Positions 51,542 to 63,364 are shown, counted from the stretch's first letter. The stretch: DNA of 64,000 nt from Lucinisca nassula (GCA_963580285.1 OY757011.1:2694501-2758500); one strand, 5' to 3'. Notes: a model not told the origin generated them from the letters alone. Numbers and translations: made by a program.

Positions 51542-51802
51542 AATAGAAGTGAAGGCAATGATCAGGAATCGATACAATTAACCCACAGCTCCCATCAGAG
51601 AAACCAAAGGGAAATAAACATAAATAACTAGACCCTAATGGAAACATCAATAGCGGAAAGCCAAAAGGACAGTTACTCTCCCACAAAATGGTCAATTGGC
51701 TATCCAAAACAAAATAATATAAGCGATACAAACACTTAAAGACAAACCATAACAAAAGTAAAACGCGACAGAAGAACCGCGTTGAAACGGCAAGTGAAAC
51801 GA
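51542..51802 (-). repeat. RT-element 3' tail
   Basis: ATAGAAGTGAAGGCAATGAT to CGACAGAAGAACCGCGTTG. Confidence 0.8.
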
Positions 51803-52093
51803 ACACACCTCTGAACCCAACTCCATACAGAGAACCTTAAGGTTTACGAGGGTAAACATTAAGTTTCACTTATTTCTGCTCCAAGATATAGGTTATGGGT
51901 ACTCGATAGAACCGCCTGAATGAGGCGGTTTTAATGAGCACGTTAGAACCATCTCAATGAGGCGGTTCTATTGAGCACCCAAAACCTATGTTTGGATTAT
52001 AAATAAGAAAAATAGCACGCATTTTCATAAGAAAATTACCGTTTTGGAGATTTGAAAGAATGCACTATATCATATGGATGTGTTGTCGTAGTG
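51803..52093 (-). mobile_element. HP-B MITE with doubled core
   Basis: The centre contains two consecutive partial palindromes (CCGCCTGAATGAGGCGG, then CATCTCAATGAGGCGG), as if one arm had been copied twice. Confidence 0.65.
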
Positions 52094-52107
52094 AAGCTTG
52101 GTTTCCT

Positions 52108-52654
52108 AGGCATTTAAAAGTATCAAGCAAACATGTCCATATAGATTTGATCCCCTTGAACCCCACTTTTATGAAGTAAAATAGAAGTGAAGACAATGAT
52201 CAGGAATCGATACAATTAACCAACAGCTCCCAATAAAACTGGGGTTTACCGGTATAAAAAGTAGAAGTAAAACAAGGATCAGGAATCGATACAATTAACT
52301 TACTCCACCCATCAAAGACACCAAAGGGAAAGAAACACAAACATGAAGCGACCAGAATAAACCTTATTTTTCTTATTTCTGCTCTAAAATATAGATTGTG
52401 GATAGTCGTTAAAACCGCCTCGTCGAGGCGGTTCTAACGCGAATCCATAATCTATATTTTAGGGCAGAAATAAGAAATTATTTCTGCTCTAAAATATAGA
52501 TTTTGGATATTCGTTAGAACCACCGCGTCGAGGCGGTTCTAACGAGTATTCACAATCTATATTTTAGGGCAGAAATAAGGAAAAATATCACAATTTTCAT
52601 CTTAAATTTTTGTTATTATACGGCGGTAAATGTATAGGCGTGTTTTCGAAATGG
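52108..52654 (-). mobile_element. HP-A MITE with doubled core and two RT-tail insertions
   Basis: The left arm is cut twice by very short 3'-tail fragments of the RT element (52182-52230 and 52266-52352, reverse strand), each joined at the TAGAAGTRAA end. The core palindrome appears twice in tandem (52370-52465 and 52480-52580). Confidence 0.7.
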
Positions 52655-53104
52655 GGTTTCTTGCTGTCGAGTCCTCAGCGTTGTTTCATCTCTGTGGTTG
52701 TTTGAATTTTGTTTTCACGGAGATCTTGCCCTAATGAGTTAGGAGGCCTTCACGCAGACTGAACAAATTATTTGTCTTAATCGCAACGGAAGTAAGGGCG
52801 AGGATTGTAGCCAAGTAAATTCGATTTTACCCCAGCCATCCCCACCCCCACAGTGGAATTCGTTTCCGCTGACCGTTCCAAGGCGGTTCTTCTGTCGCGT
52901 TTTATTTTTGTTATGGTTTGTCTTTGGGTGTTTGTGTCGCTTATATTATTTCATTTTCGATAGCCTATTGGCCATTTTGTGTGAAAGTAACTGTCCTTTT
53001 GGCTTGATGTTTCCATTAGGGTCTGTTGTTCTTTCCCTTTGGTGTCTCTGATGGGAGCTGTGGGTTAATTGTATCGATTTCTGATCATTGCCTCCTCTTC
53101 TATT
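52655..53104 (+). repeat. RT-element 3' tail
   Basis: GGTTTCTTGCTGTCGAGTCC to CTCCTCTTCTATTT, nearly full length, joined at its 3' end to half of an HP-A MITE. Confidence 0.8.
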
Positions 53105-53312
53105 TTACAGGGGTAAACATAATTTTTCTAATTTTCTGCTCTAAAATATAGATTTTGGATATTCGTAAGAACCGCCTCGTCGAGGCGGTTCTAACAAGCA
53201 TCCACAATCTATAGTTTAGGGCAGAAATAAGAAAAAATATCATTTTTTATTTTCAATTTTACGGCGGTAAAATTTATAGTGTATTTGTATAGGCGTGTGT
53301 TCGAAATGGGGT
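53105..53312 (-). mobile_element. HP-A MITE, left arm truncated
   Basis: Starts within the arm at TACAGGGGTAAACATAATTT. Palindrome at about 53125-53235 with loop CGTCGA; right end GGCGTGTGTTCGAAATG. Confidence 0.75.
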
Positions 53313-53678
53313 TAGAAGCATGATTTCTTGCATGAAGCTACCCCAAGGTCCCCTCTACATCTATTCGAGCAGCAAATACTCTGGCTTCGCTGCTCGCCAA
53401 TGCGATGAGATCTTTTTTCTCGTAAGCTGGCTGACTTATCGACAACCTATTATTATGTCCATTCGACAGAACACCTATGTCATGCCATAATTACATTGCT
53501 CTCATTCAGATAGTCATTAATCTTTGCATGGCACAAATGTTTGTAAACTACCGCTTCCTAATTTATCACACGTGTTGGCGTGAATAGTCTCTTACATGTT
53601 TAAGCATTGATTACCCGTCAAAAAAAGATCGTTTAGAAATAAACAGCCTACCAAAGACTGTAAATGAGTAAACAGAAT
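53313..53678. other. Non-coding; nothing recognised
   Basis: Contains TTCGAGCAGCAAATACTCTG / CTTCGCTGCTCG, a possible trace of MITE I. No gene. Confidence 0.35.
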
Positions 53679-53868
53679 AGAAAGAAACACAAACATGAAA
53701 CAACAAACCCTAATGGAAACATCAATAGCGGAATGCCAAAAGGACAGTTACTTTCCCACAAAATGGCCAATTGGCTATCCAAAACAAAATAATATGAGCG
53801 ATACAAACACTCAAAGACAAACCATAAAAAATAAACCGCGACAGAAGAACCGCTTTGGGACGGTGAGC
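53679..53868 (-). repeat. RT-element 3' tail, internal part
   Basis: AAAGAAACACAAACATGAAA to AGAACCGCTTTGGGACGG. The usual 3' TAGAAGTGAAGG end is missing, so this copy was rearranged after insertion. Confidence 0.7.
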
Positions 53869-54079
53869 CTGACATGGCATCTCAAACGTCTAAACAGCTA
53901 TATAGGTCGACTTGGTAGCTTTCAAACTAGAGGTCAGTCATGAAATGCCACAATCAAATAATGCAGCCATCTCAAGCCACCTGAAGAAACTAAGTGACAT
54001 GGAGACACACAAAAACAGACGAAAAACCAACGGCACAACGTCAATTGACAAATAAGACACCGCAAAAGAAAGGCCGCTT

Positions 54080-54690
54080 TGGGACGGACAGTAATAAAAC
54101 TTAGGAGCACCAAGCTTTCTTTTAGCAGGCAGTCCAATGACAATGATTCAGAAGGTAAATGCTCGTTTAAAGTTTTTATTCAGAAAACAGAAATTCCTAA
54201 ATTTGCACTCAAAGAAACTTCTTGCAACGTCTCTTATACAATGTCATTTCGACTATGTTTGTTCATTTTGGTATCCAGGCTTACCCGAACTCCTGAGAAA
54301 CAGACTGCCAGTTACCCAGAATAAAATGATTAGATTTATATTGAAACTTAACCAAAGAACACATATAGGATCAGAAGAGTTTAAATCTTTAGGTCGGTTC
54401 CAGTCTCAAATAAGGTAGACCAGATCATTTTAAATCACATTTTTGGATCAAATCCGGAAAATCACCTGACTATATGAGCGATCATTTTATTCCTGCTACA
54501 TCTGTGCATAGCTACAGAATTAGATTCAGTGAAACCGACTGTGTTAGCCTTCAATAAGTAAAGAGTTTCGGCCGAAAAACATTTTCTTATACAGGTGTCA
54601 CCTTATGGAACGGGCTTTCGCCAAATATTAAAACGTAAACGGGCTTAAAACTTTTAAAACGTCTTTAAAATTGCATATTTTAAACTCCCT
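54080..54690 (+). pseudogene. Non-LTR retrotransposon reverse transcriptase, C-terminal remnant
   Basis: Frames with KVNARLKFLFRKQKFLNL, TSLIQCHFDYVCSFWYPG and LPVTQNKMIRFILKLNQRTH are the C-terminal region of a jockey/CR1-type RT as I remember it. The following 270 bases continue the same protein in other frames (HFIPATSVHSYR and FSYTGVTLWNGLPPNI-like reading), with at least two frame shifts and stops. Dead copy. An RT-element tail abuts it at 54692. Confidence 0.7.
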
Positions 54691-54691
54691 T

Positions 54692-54934
54692 GCTGGTTTT
54701 TGTTCCAGCATTTCAGTGGTTTCGTACTGTCGAGTCCTCACCGTTGTTTCATCTTTGTGGTTGTTTGATATTTTGTTTGTTGGCTTTCCGCTATTGATGT
54801 TTCTATTAGGGTCTGTTGTTTCATGTTTGTGTTTCTTTCCCTTTGGTGCCTCTGATGGGAGCTGTAGGTTGATTGCATATCTTCTTCGCATATTGATTAT
54901 CGATTCTTGATCATTGCCATCACTTCTATTTTTA
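54692..54934 (+). repeat. RT-element 3' tail with internal deletion
   Basis: TTTTTGTTCCAGCATTTCAG jumps from the GTGGTTGTTTGATATTTTGT part to GGCTTTCCGCTATTGATG, skipping about 280 bases, and ends CATCACTTCTATTT. Confidence 0.75.
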
Positions 54935-55018
54935 TAAATGGTGATCTCAGACTGGAATAGTTTAATGTTTTAATTAGTTTCTTAATCCTGTAAAGTCATA
55001 CTCAATACGGTATCGTGA

Positions 55019-55760
55019 ATATATTTTAGAGCAGAAATAAGAATAATAAGGTTTACCCCTGTAAACCCCAGTTTTACTGTATAAAAGTGGGGTTCAAGGC
55101 GGTCAAAATTGAAGGGGTTAGTGCTAGAAGGGGCCTAAGTCACATTTTTATAATTTCGAGAAAAACGGGAAAAACAAAATATTTTGCAAAATTTTCATAC
55201 TTTTCATACTTGAATTTAAATAAATTCTTCTGAAATGGTGCAGAAATCGCATAAATAGTTCTGAGTATATCGGCGATATTCATTTGTTACAATAATGGTT
55301 TAGTGCAAGAAGGGACCTAAGTCCAGTATTTATTGGACTTAGGCACCTTCTTGCACTAAACAAATACAACAAAGTTTTCTCTATTAAAAGCAGAAATCTA
55401 TGTCATTTAGTTGAACATGTATATTTTATCGTATCACGACTCTTTATTAGTTTATTATAACAAAAATCTGAAATAAATGAACAATACATACTATGGAAAC
55501 TCAAAACTTTATATGTTAAAACGGACTTAGACCCCTTCTTGCACCAACTATACGACATTGGACTTAGGACCCTACCAAAAATGTTATTAACCGTCATTTT
55601 TAATGCCAGTAAAGACATAAGGTATAACAAACTATATATCAGATTGTAGGTCTTGATATGATGTATCTGAAAATGATAATATCCCAGGTTTTTCCAAAAA
55701 TGGACTTGGGCCCATTCTTGCACTAACCCCTTCAATTATATAGGCGTGTTTTCGTGATAT
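55019..55760 (+). mobile_element. HP-A MITE right half, split by MITE O
   Basis: The arm from ATATTTTAGAGCAGAAATAA to GGTCAAAATT (55110) resumes after MITE O at ATATAGGCGTGTTTTCGTGA (55738). Confidence 0.8.
55111..55733. mobile_element. MITE O with internal copies of its own terminal motif
   Basis: 623 bp. Inverted ends GAAGGGGTTAGTGCTAGAAG and CATTCTTGCACTAACCCCTT; 4-bp AATT duplication (55107-55110, 55734-55737). The end motif recurs inside as TTAGTGCAAGAAGGGACC and its complement (55303-55365) and again at about 55520-55570. No transposase. Confidence 0.8.
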
Positions 55761-55827
55761 ATTGTTTGTTCCATTTCGCACCCCCTATCGCTCACGGTAT
55801 TCACCGGTTTTCGATCTATAACTCGCA

Positions 55828-55925
55828 GGTTGTTGTTGTTTGAATTGAGATTTGAATACCCCGTCAACGCTATTTAGGTCATTTTGGAGATGTTGCTTCC
55901 AATTTTCTCCGATTTATGTTCTATA
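55828..55925 (+). repeat. F repeat, 5' fragment
   Basis: TGTTGTTTGAATTGAGATTTG, CCCCGTCAACGCTATTTAGG and TGTTGCTTCCAATTTT. Confidence 0.6.
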
Positions 55926-55959
55926 AATGAACGCGCACAACCAACTATTAGGCCCGACA

Positions 55960-56226
55960 TCACGTTAACACGGCCGTGAAATAAGCACCCCATGCACCCC
56001 CCCCCCCCCCTTTATATGCAGAAAACTGGGTTTACGGGGGTATACATTATTTTTCTTATGTCTGCTCCAAGACATAGGTTTTGTGTACTCATTCGAGGCG
56101 GTTCTAACGAGCACCCACAATCTATGTTGAGATTAAATAAGAAAAATATCACTCATTTTCATGAGAAAAGTGGCCATTTTAGGGATATGGAGGGATGCAC
56201 TATGTCACGTGGGAGGGTTATCGTAA
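55960..56226 (-). mobile_element. HP-B MITE, one core arm deleted
   Basis: ACGTTAACACGGCCGTGAAA to GTTATCGTAAGG. One arm of the palindrome has lost its CGTTAGAACCGCC part, leaving TACTCATTCGAGGCGGTTCT. A C13 tract is at about 55998-56010. Confidence 0.65.
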
Positions 56227-56251
56227 GGCACATGTACATGGCTCCTTGCAT

Positions 56252-56580
56252 GCAGCTGAACAAATTATTTGTCTAAATCGGCGAGGATTGTGGCCACGTA
56301 AAATCGATTTAAGCCCCCAGTGGAATTCGTTTCACTGACTGTTCCAAGGCGGTTCTTCTGTCGCGGTTTATTTTTGTTATGGTTTGTTTTTGAGTGTTTG
56401 TATCGCTCCTATTATTTTGTTTTGGATAGCCAATTGGCCAATTTGTGGGATAATAACTGACCTTTTGGCTTTCCGCTGTTGATGTTTCCATTAGGGTCTG
56501 TTGTTTCATGTTGGTGTCTCTGATAGGAGCTTAGGTTTACTTGTATCGACTCTTGACAATTGCCTTCATTTCTATTTTTC
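56252..56580 (+). repeat. RT-element 3' tail
   Basis: GAACAAATTATTTGTCTAAA to CCTTCATTTCTATTTTTC. Confidence 0.8.
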
Positions 56581-56743
56581 ATGGTCTCCTCTTTTTTTAT
56601 TTCTTTTTCAGTATTATTCTAATTTTTGTTTTACTGTCCTCTCAACTTTATTTCACGTACAGCCACCTGACCTTCCGTTGCAGAACTTGGCGTCGCACAT
56701 TTGGCTCGAGCCAAGCTCTGCTATGTGTTTGCTAGAAGCAAAA

Positions 56744-57018
56744 CATTACGAAAAGATGTCCATTCAAATACATTGCAATTTTTCCGCCGAAAAAAAACAT
56801 GAAAATTTGAAGATAGAAAGTGTGACATTTTCTCATTTTTCTGCTCATAATATCGATTGTGGGTGCACGTTAGAACCGCCTCATCGAGGTGGTTCTAACG
56901 AATAACTACAATCTATATTTTAGAGCAGAAAAATACGGTTTACCCCCAGTAAACCTGATTTTTTAATATATAAAAGTTGGGTTCAAGGGGGTTATAATTG
57001 TATAGGCGTGTTTTCATG
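56744..57018 (+). mobile_element. HP-A hairpin MITE
   Basis: CATTACGAAAAGATGTCC to GGCGTGTTTTCATGAC, palindrome at about 56835-56935 with several unpaired sites. A SINE-like fragment lies just before it (56625-56740). Confidence 0.75.
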
Positions 57019-57492
57019 ACAAGCTCGGCCAAAACTCTACTAACGCACATGCTCTCCTGGATCTTTTATAATCGCCTATGACGTTTGTGAATAAAAAAAA
57101 AATCTCACTTTGCTTATGACGTGGCGTTAATTTTATTTATTTACTTTCCCAATTTGGACAGCTAGAATACCAACCAGATGCGGCGGGTGACTGGCAAAAG
57201 CACGCATTATGTCCGCAATTCCTATTTTTGTGATTTGTCCTGGCCCAACAGCGTCACTGTTGACATTTGCATTTATGTGCAGACACAAGAGCAACTGAAT
57301 CAAGAAAATTAGGCTAACTTAATAGACTTAATACAATCTCTGTCCAAAAATGTCAATACCAGACAGAATGCGCTAAAATGTTTCATAATATTACGCTCTT
57401 TAAGTCTTTAAAAGGGATTGTCTTGTACCTACATGTGTCACCTATGACAGCTGACGGCGAAGATGAAGCAAAGTATCTGAAACCTTGTTGGT
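57019..57492. other. Non-coding; nothing recognised
   Basis: No open frame or repeat of note. Confidence 0.35.
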
Positions 57493-57772
57493 CATTACGC
57501 AATCACGCCTATACAATTACATTGCCACCTTTATCGCCGAAAAAATGAAAATTTTAAGATGAAAAATTGCGATATTTTTCTAATTTCTGCTCAAAATACA
57601 GATTGTGGGCACTCGTTAGAACCGCCTCATCGAGGCGGTTCTAACGAGTACCCACAATCTATATTTTAGAGCAGAAATAAGAAAAATAATGTATACCCCC
57701 TGAAACCCCAGTTTTACTATATAAAAGTGGGGTTCAAGGGGATCAAAATTATATAGGCGTGTTTTCTTGATG
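57493..57772 (+). mobile_element. HP-A hairpin MITE, complete
   Basis: CATTACGCAATCACGCC to GGCGTGTTTTCTTGATG. The palindrome at about 57580-57680 is essentially perfect; loop CATCGA. Confidence 0.85.
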
Positions 57773-57956
57773 ATATGAAACCTAAATCTTTATCTATGTC
57801 TGAGTTTAACGACCCACCAACAACTAAGATAATATGTATACGGGACCGTAGAAGTCCTGTTATCGAGCTTATGACTCCAGGTTATGTGCACTACAGTTAG
57901 GACGCTTCTACGAAACATAAATACATTAGGAACACGTGCATGTGACAGCGTATTAC

Positions 57957-58160
57957 CCAGCGGGCACCAAACGTTGATTTTGTTTATTATTTTGGTTTTA
58001 CGGCCCTCTCAAGATTATTTCACTTTTATCAAGCCGATCGTTAATCAGAAGTGGGCGAAAACCTTAGTACCCGGAGAAAAACTACCTGAACTTTTGTTAC
58101 AGAACTTGGCGTCCCACCACAAAACGTTGATTCAATGTTGTTATTCAACATTGAGTGTCT
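57957..58160. repeat. SINE-like and CCCAGCGGGCACC fragments
   Basis: CCCAGCGGGCACCAAACGTT and later ACAAAACGTTGATTCAATGT with AACATTGAGTG resemble MITE J-type ends. Between them TTTTACGGCCCTCTCAAGAT to GTACCCGGAGAAAAACTACC matches the repeat at 17855. Confidence 0.5.
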
Positions 58161-58233
58161 GATGATGAAAATTGATTACATTTCACTTTGTTTTGTTTCA
58201 AACATTAAATATGCTTGTTAAAACTGCCCAAGC

Positions 58234-58513
58234 CATTACGAAAACACGTCCATCTATATACATAGTAATCTTAACGCCGAAAAAAACGAATATTTTCAAA
58301 AGAATAATTGAGATATATTTCTTATTTCTGCACAAAACAAAGCTTGTGGTACTCGTTAGAACCGCCTCGTTGAGGCGGTTCTAACGAGTACCCACAATAT
58401 ATTTTTTGAGCAGAAATAAGAAAAATAATGTACACCCCTGTAAACCCCAGTTTTACCGTATGTAAAAGTGGGGTTCGAAGGGGTCGGATTTATATAGGCG
58501 TGTTTTCATTATG
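58234..58513 (+). mobile_element. HP-A hairpin MITE, complete
   Basis: CATTACGAAAACACGTCC to GGCGTGTTTTCATTATG, palindrome at about 58325-58425, loop CGTTGA. Confidence 0.85.
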
Positions 58514-58770
58514 TAGGCGGTTCTAAGGAGTAATCTAAATCTAAGCTTTTGAGCAAAAATAATGAAATAATGTTTACCCTTGTAAACTCCCATTTTTCTT
58601 TAAAGAAGTTATCTAAGTCTATGTTTTTTAGCAAAAATAATGGAAAGAATGTATACCCTTGTAAACCCCATTTTTCTATAAAGAAGTGATCTAAATCTAT
58701 GTTTTTGAGCAAAAATAATTGAAATAATGTATTCCTTTGTAAACCCCCATTTTTCTATAAAGGAGTAATC
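58514..58770 (-). repeat. 82-bp tandem triplication of an HP arm
   Basis: Three units, each with ATCTAA(A/G)TCTA, GAGCAAAAATAATGAAATAA and TTGTAAAC(T/C)CCCATTTTTCT. These are the right arm of the HP family (GAGCAGAAATAAGAAAAATAA / GTAAACCCCAGTTTT) multiplied in tandem. Confidence 0.75.
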
Positions 58771-59680
58771 TTAGTCGTGATAATTGCCAAAACATGAATT
58801 TTAACACTCCCATCTTATCTCATTTGCATATTGATAGTTGTCATTTACGTAATATTGCAAATGCATGAAGATTCTGCCGTGATGCAAATATTTTCAATCT
58901 CAGTTCCGTAGCCTATTTTTAGCCCAGGTGACCATCTTTAACATTTTAGTTCATTAGGAAGAGGGCCATCAAAGCAATATTCATGTGAAGCTTGAATAAA
59001 ATTTTCCAAATCGGTGCAGGAAGATTTGTCATTTATTTCAGAATAGTGTAGGGAGAGAGTTGTCAGTTTTAAAGTTTGTTTCTTAATTATTTAGCTCTGG
59101 GGCCAGTTTCATCAAAGCATTTGCGACGTATTTTCGTCTTAGAAAGATCATACGAAGTTCTTGCCTTTTGACCTATATTTATCATCACAATTCTATAATA
59201 TGATCTAGAAAATATTTTTCAAAGGTTCTTCCTGGTACAATGCCTTAACCTGAGGTTACGGGATCACGTACATTGTACGTACATCCCCGGAAGGACGTTC
59301 GTGTTCGTACGCTCGTATGTACGAAAACCTTCACGGCATCATGCCGATGGCGTTAGGAGGGGGATCATTGTCTTGCGTACTGTCATTTCGTCTATGTAAG
59401 TGTATAATTTTGCAGGCGATTGAATAATTGTGTATACATGTATTTAGCTATAGAAGTTTGTTTCACGTCAGGTTCTTTGTAATTTAAAATCAGTCATGCT
59501 GCAGGATCTATGTTGTAAATGAACTGTATTTATTTTTCATTGAAAGCAAAATTGACAGACGAACAATCAATGAATAAATATTTGCTACATAGCAGTGGAG
59601 CGGATTTGGTTTGAACAATCCTGAGAAGTTTGAATTTAATCGGTCAGAGGGTAAAGAAAGAGCAGTTTTTATCCCCCGAC
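58771..59680. other. Non-coding; fragments only
   Basis: GGGGCCAGTTTCATCAAAGC at 59101 is a MITE-like end. CACGTACATTGTACGTACAT at 59264 and the GGCATCATGCCGATGGCG palindrome recur near 63180-63310. No gene. Confidence 0.4.
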
Positions 59681-61640
59681 CGAATAGGTTCGGGGGATAT
59701 AGCGATCAGCCTGGCGTCCGTCCGTCTGTCCGTCCGTCCGTCCGTCCGTAGACGCAACCTTGTGATGGCCATAACTCCTATACCCTTTGAGATTCATTGA
59801 TGGTTATTGGCACAATTGTTCACAAGGCCGAGACGGCGTGTCATGCGCAAGAACCAGAACTCTGGTTACCATACTTTTTTAGTTATCTCCCCTTTTAATA
59901 AAATAGAAAGACTACTTTGTGATGGCCATAACTCCAATACCCTTTGAGATATATTGATGGTACCTGGCACAGTTGTTCACAAGGCTGAGACGGCGTGTCA
60001 TGCACAAGCACCACAACTCTGGTTGCCATGGTATTGGAGTTATCTCCCCTTCCAATAAAATAGAGTGACAACCTTGTGATGGCCATAACTCCTATACCCT
60101 TTGCGATGCATTGATGGTTCTTGGCACAATTGTTCACAAGGCTGAGACGGCGTGTCATGCGCAAGAACCAGAACTCTGGATGCCATACTTTTTAGTTATC
60201 TCCCCTTTTAATAAAATAGAATGACTACTTTGTGATGGCCATAACTCCAATAACCTTTGAGATATATTGATGGTACCTGGCACAGTTGTTCACAAGGCTG
60301 AGACAGCGTGTCATGCGCAAGTACCACAACTCTGGTTGCCATGGTTTTGGAATTATTTCCCCTTCCAATAAAATAGAGTGACAACCTTGTGATGGCCATA
60401 ACTCCTATACCCTTTGAGATGCATTGATGGTTCTTGGCACAAGTGTTCACAAGGCTGAGAGGGCGTGTCATGCGCAAGAACCAGAACTCTGGATGCCATA
60501 CTTTTTTAGTTATCTCCCCTTTTAATAAAATAGAATGACTACTTTGTGATGGCCATAAGTCCAATACCCTTTGAGATATATTAATGGTACCTGGCACAGT
60601 TGTTCACAAGGCTGAGACGGCGTATCATGCACAAGTACCACAACTCTGGTTGCCATGGTATTGGAGTTATCTCCCCTTCTAATTAAACAGAGTGACAACC
60701 TTGTGATGGCCATGACTCCTTTACCCTTTGAGATACATTGATGGTTCTTGGCACAAGTGTTCACAAGGCCGAGACAGCGTGTCATGCGCAAGAACCAGAA
60801 CTCTGGATGCCATACTTTTTAGTTATCTCCCCTTTTAATAAAATAGAATGACTACTTTGTGATGGCCATAACTCCAATACCCTTTGAGATATATTGATGG
60901 TACCTGGCACAGTTGTTCACAAGGCTGAGACGGCGTGCCATGCACAAGAACCACAACTCTGGTTGTCATGGTTTTGGAGTTTCCTCCCCTTCCAATAAAA
61001 TAGAGTGACAACCTTGTGATGGTCATAATTCCAATACCCTTTAAGATATATTGATGATACCTGGCACAGTTGTTCACAAGGCCGAGGCGGTGTGTTATGC
61101 ACAAGAACCACAACTCTGGGTGCCATGATATTTGAGTTATCTCCCCTTCCAATATAACAGTATGACAAACTTGTGATCATCGTACCTACAATACCCTTTG
61201 AGACATATTTGTGGTACTTGATGCAGATGTACATGAGGTTAAGCAGGTGTGTCATGCTCAAGAATTACAACTCTGGGTGCTCTGGTTTTTTAGTTATCTC
61301 CCCTGGCAATATAACCTTGTGATGGCCATAACTCCAACACCCTTTGAGATATATTGAAGGATATTGGCACAACTGTATACAAGGTAAAGAAGGGATGCAA
61401 TGTGCAAGAACCACAAGTGTTGGTGCTGTGGTATTTGAGTTATCTACCCTTCCAATATAACAGTATGACCAGCTTGTGATCACCATATCTCCAATACCTT
61501 TTGAGACATATTGATGGTACTTTGTACAGAAATACATGAGCTTAAGCAGGCATGTCACTTTTCTGAGTGCCCCGTTTTTTTGTGTTTTTTTTTAATTTAT
61601 CTCCCCTGACAGTATAATCTTGTGATGGCCATAACTGCAA
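59681..61640 (+). repeat. 157-bp tandem array with two-unit higher order
   Basis: After a CCCCCGACCGAATAGGTTCG hairpin and a run of CCGT units, TGTGATGGCCATAACTCC starts units at 59761, 59918, 60075, 60231, 60388 and onward, about 12 in all, decaying after 61150. Odd and even units differ (ACTACTTTGTGATGG against ACAACCTTGTGATGG), giving a 313-bp super-repeat. Reverse-strand frames through it are not conserved between units. Confidence 0.9.
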
Positions 61641-62526
61641 TACTTTTGTGATATCTTGCTTGTTTAATTCTGGTGCACTTTCTATTGCTGAACAATCTTC
61701 TGAAGGCCATATTGGCTTTTGGTCGGGGGCTTTGCCATCTCTTCCGATGGCTATTTTTTTTTTTTTTTGTTTTTTGTTTTGTTTCTTTCTTCTTTTTTTA
61801 TTCTTCGTTTTTAGTTGTTGTTTTTATTTTCTACCCTTAGATCGGGCAGCCAGCTTGTTCATTGGAGCGGAATCGTTGGTTGAGGATCACCAGGGCAACA
61901 ATCCTGTAAAGCTTGAATGAGATTAGCCTAAATGTTTATTTTCTTTCTTTTTAGCTCTGTTGACCTTCTTGTTCATTGGTGTGAATTTGATAGAAGTCCA
62001 CCAAAGCAACATTCCCGTGATGCGTGAATAACTAGAAACGTATCAATACGACACAGATGACCCCGGCCAGGGGCCCACCTCACCTCAAACATTCATATTG
62101 GAACAACAGTTGTAATCGGACATAATAGCTTACCTGGATAAGGTGTGCTTGGGGTCATAGGCATAGATGTGGAGGTACTACCAATTAAAACTCTAGATAG
62201 GTAACTGTCATCATACCAAATATGAAAACCCATCGAATGGTTTGGAAAATATGAGCTCTTAGAAACTTTAACCTTAAAAATTATTAGGTCTTTTACCTTG
62301 ACCTTAAGGTCATGATTAGGGGCGGGCTAATGGTCGAATAAAACTTTTGACTTGTATCTATCACCATACCAAATATGTACCAAATCCATCAAATGGTTTT
62401 CAAACTAGGAGGTCTATAAAATTGAAAACATCCAAACAAATGTTAAACTCTGTGATCTTGACTTGGAGTCAGGGGCTCGGATATGACTGAATGAAACTTT
62501 ATCAAAACTCTTGTCTTTATTATTTA
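61641..62526. other. Non-coding; TTAGCTCTG-type repeat remnants
   Basis: Phrases such as TGACCTTCTTGTTCATTGG, TGACCTTAAGGTCATGATTA and a T15 tract. Same repeat class as the block at 63365. Confidence 0.4.
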
Positions 62527-62672
62527 TTCTTTCTTGCTGTAGAGTTCTTACCGCTCTTTCATCCCTGTGGTTGTTGAATTTTTGTGTTCTCGGAGATGTT
62601 ACACTGATGAGTTGGGAGACCTTCATGCGGACTGAACAAATTATTTAATACGCGACGGACGAAAGGGCGAGG
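62527..62672 (+). repeat. RT-element 3' tail, 5' part only
   Basis: CTTTCTTGCTGTAGAGTTCT to CGCGACGGACGAAAGGGCG. The 3' end is missing. Confidence 0.65.
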
Positions 62673-63364
62673 ATTCTTCGTCTATGACATTGACCTTGAA
62701 GTGAGGATTCTTCGTCTGTGACATTGGCCTTGAAGTAATACGTATGCGTGGGGTATTGCTGAATAAATCTTTGTACATGTTACTATCATCAAAGCAAATG
62801 TAAGTCATATCCATCATATTTTATATGTGCATATGGGCTCTTTAAAAACTTTAAGATTAAAGTCTTTAACCTTGACCTTGTTGCCATGTATATGAGCGGG
62901 AGTATTGCTGCATAAAACTTTAAACCTAATTCTATCATCATCCAAAATATGAATCAAATCCGTCATTAACGTTTTGGCTCTGCCTTGTACAAATGTATTT
63001 ACCTGAGTCTTTAACATAAAAAAAATCTAATTCCTTGGCTTTGAGGTCATGGACATGGGTGGGGGTATTACTAAATAAAATTTTTGCCCTATATCCTATC
63101 ATTCATCATAAAAATTATGAACACAATCCATTGCATAGTTTGGAAAATATTGGCTTTAAAATCAGACTCTACCTGTTACACATGCCTTAACCTTGGGTTA
63201 CTGAATCACGTACGTACGTACGCAGACACGTACAGACGGGCGTACATACGTACGTACGTACATACGGAAAACAGAAAAATATACCCCCCCGGGCATCATG
63301 CCGATGGCGGGGGCAAAAATTGGCCAAACGGTATAGGAAACGTTATCATTTTAAAAGGACTTTT
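62673..63364. repeat. Low-copy diverged repeats, CGTACGTACGTA tract
   Basis: TTCTTCGTCTATGACATTG is duplicated at 62675 and 62708. A CGTACGTACGTACGCAGACA tract at about 63210-63265 precedes GGGCATCATGCCGATGGCG. No gene. Confidence 0.5.

Noticed and set aside
59895..61558. Reverse-strand frames of 89-129 codons in the 157-bp array
   Set aside because: The 157-bp and 313-bp periods are not multiples of three, so the frame shifts each unit; the similarity between frames reflects the DNA repeat.
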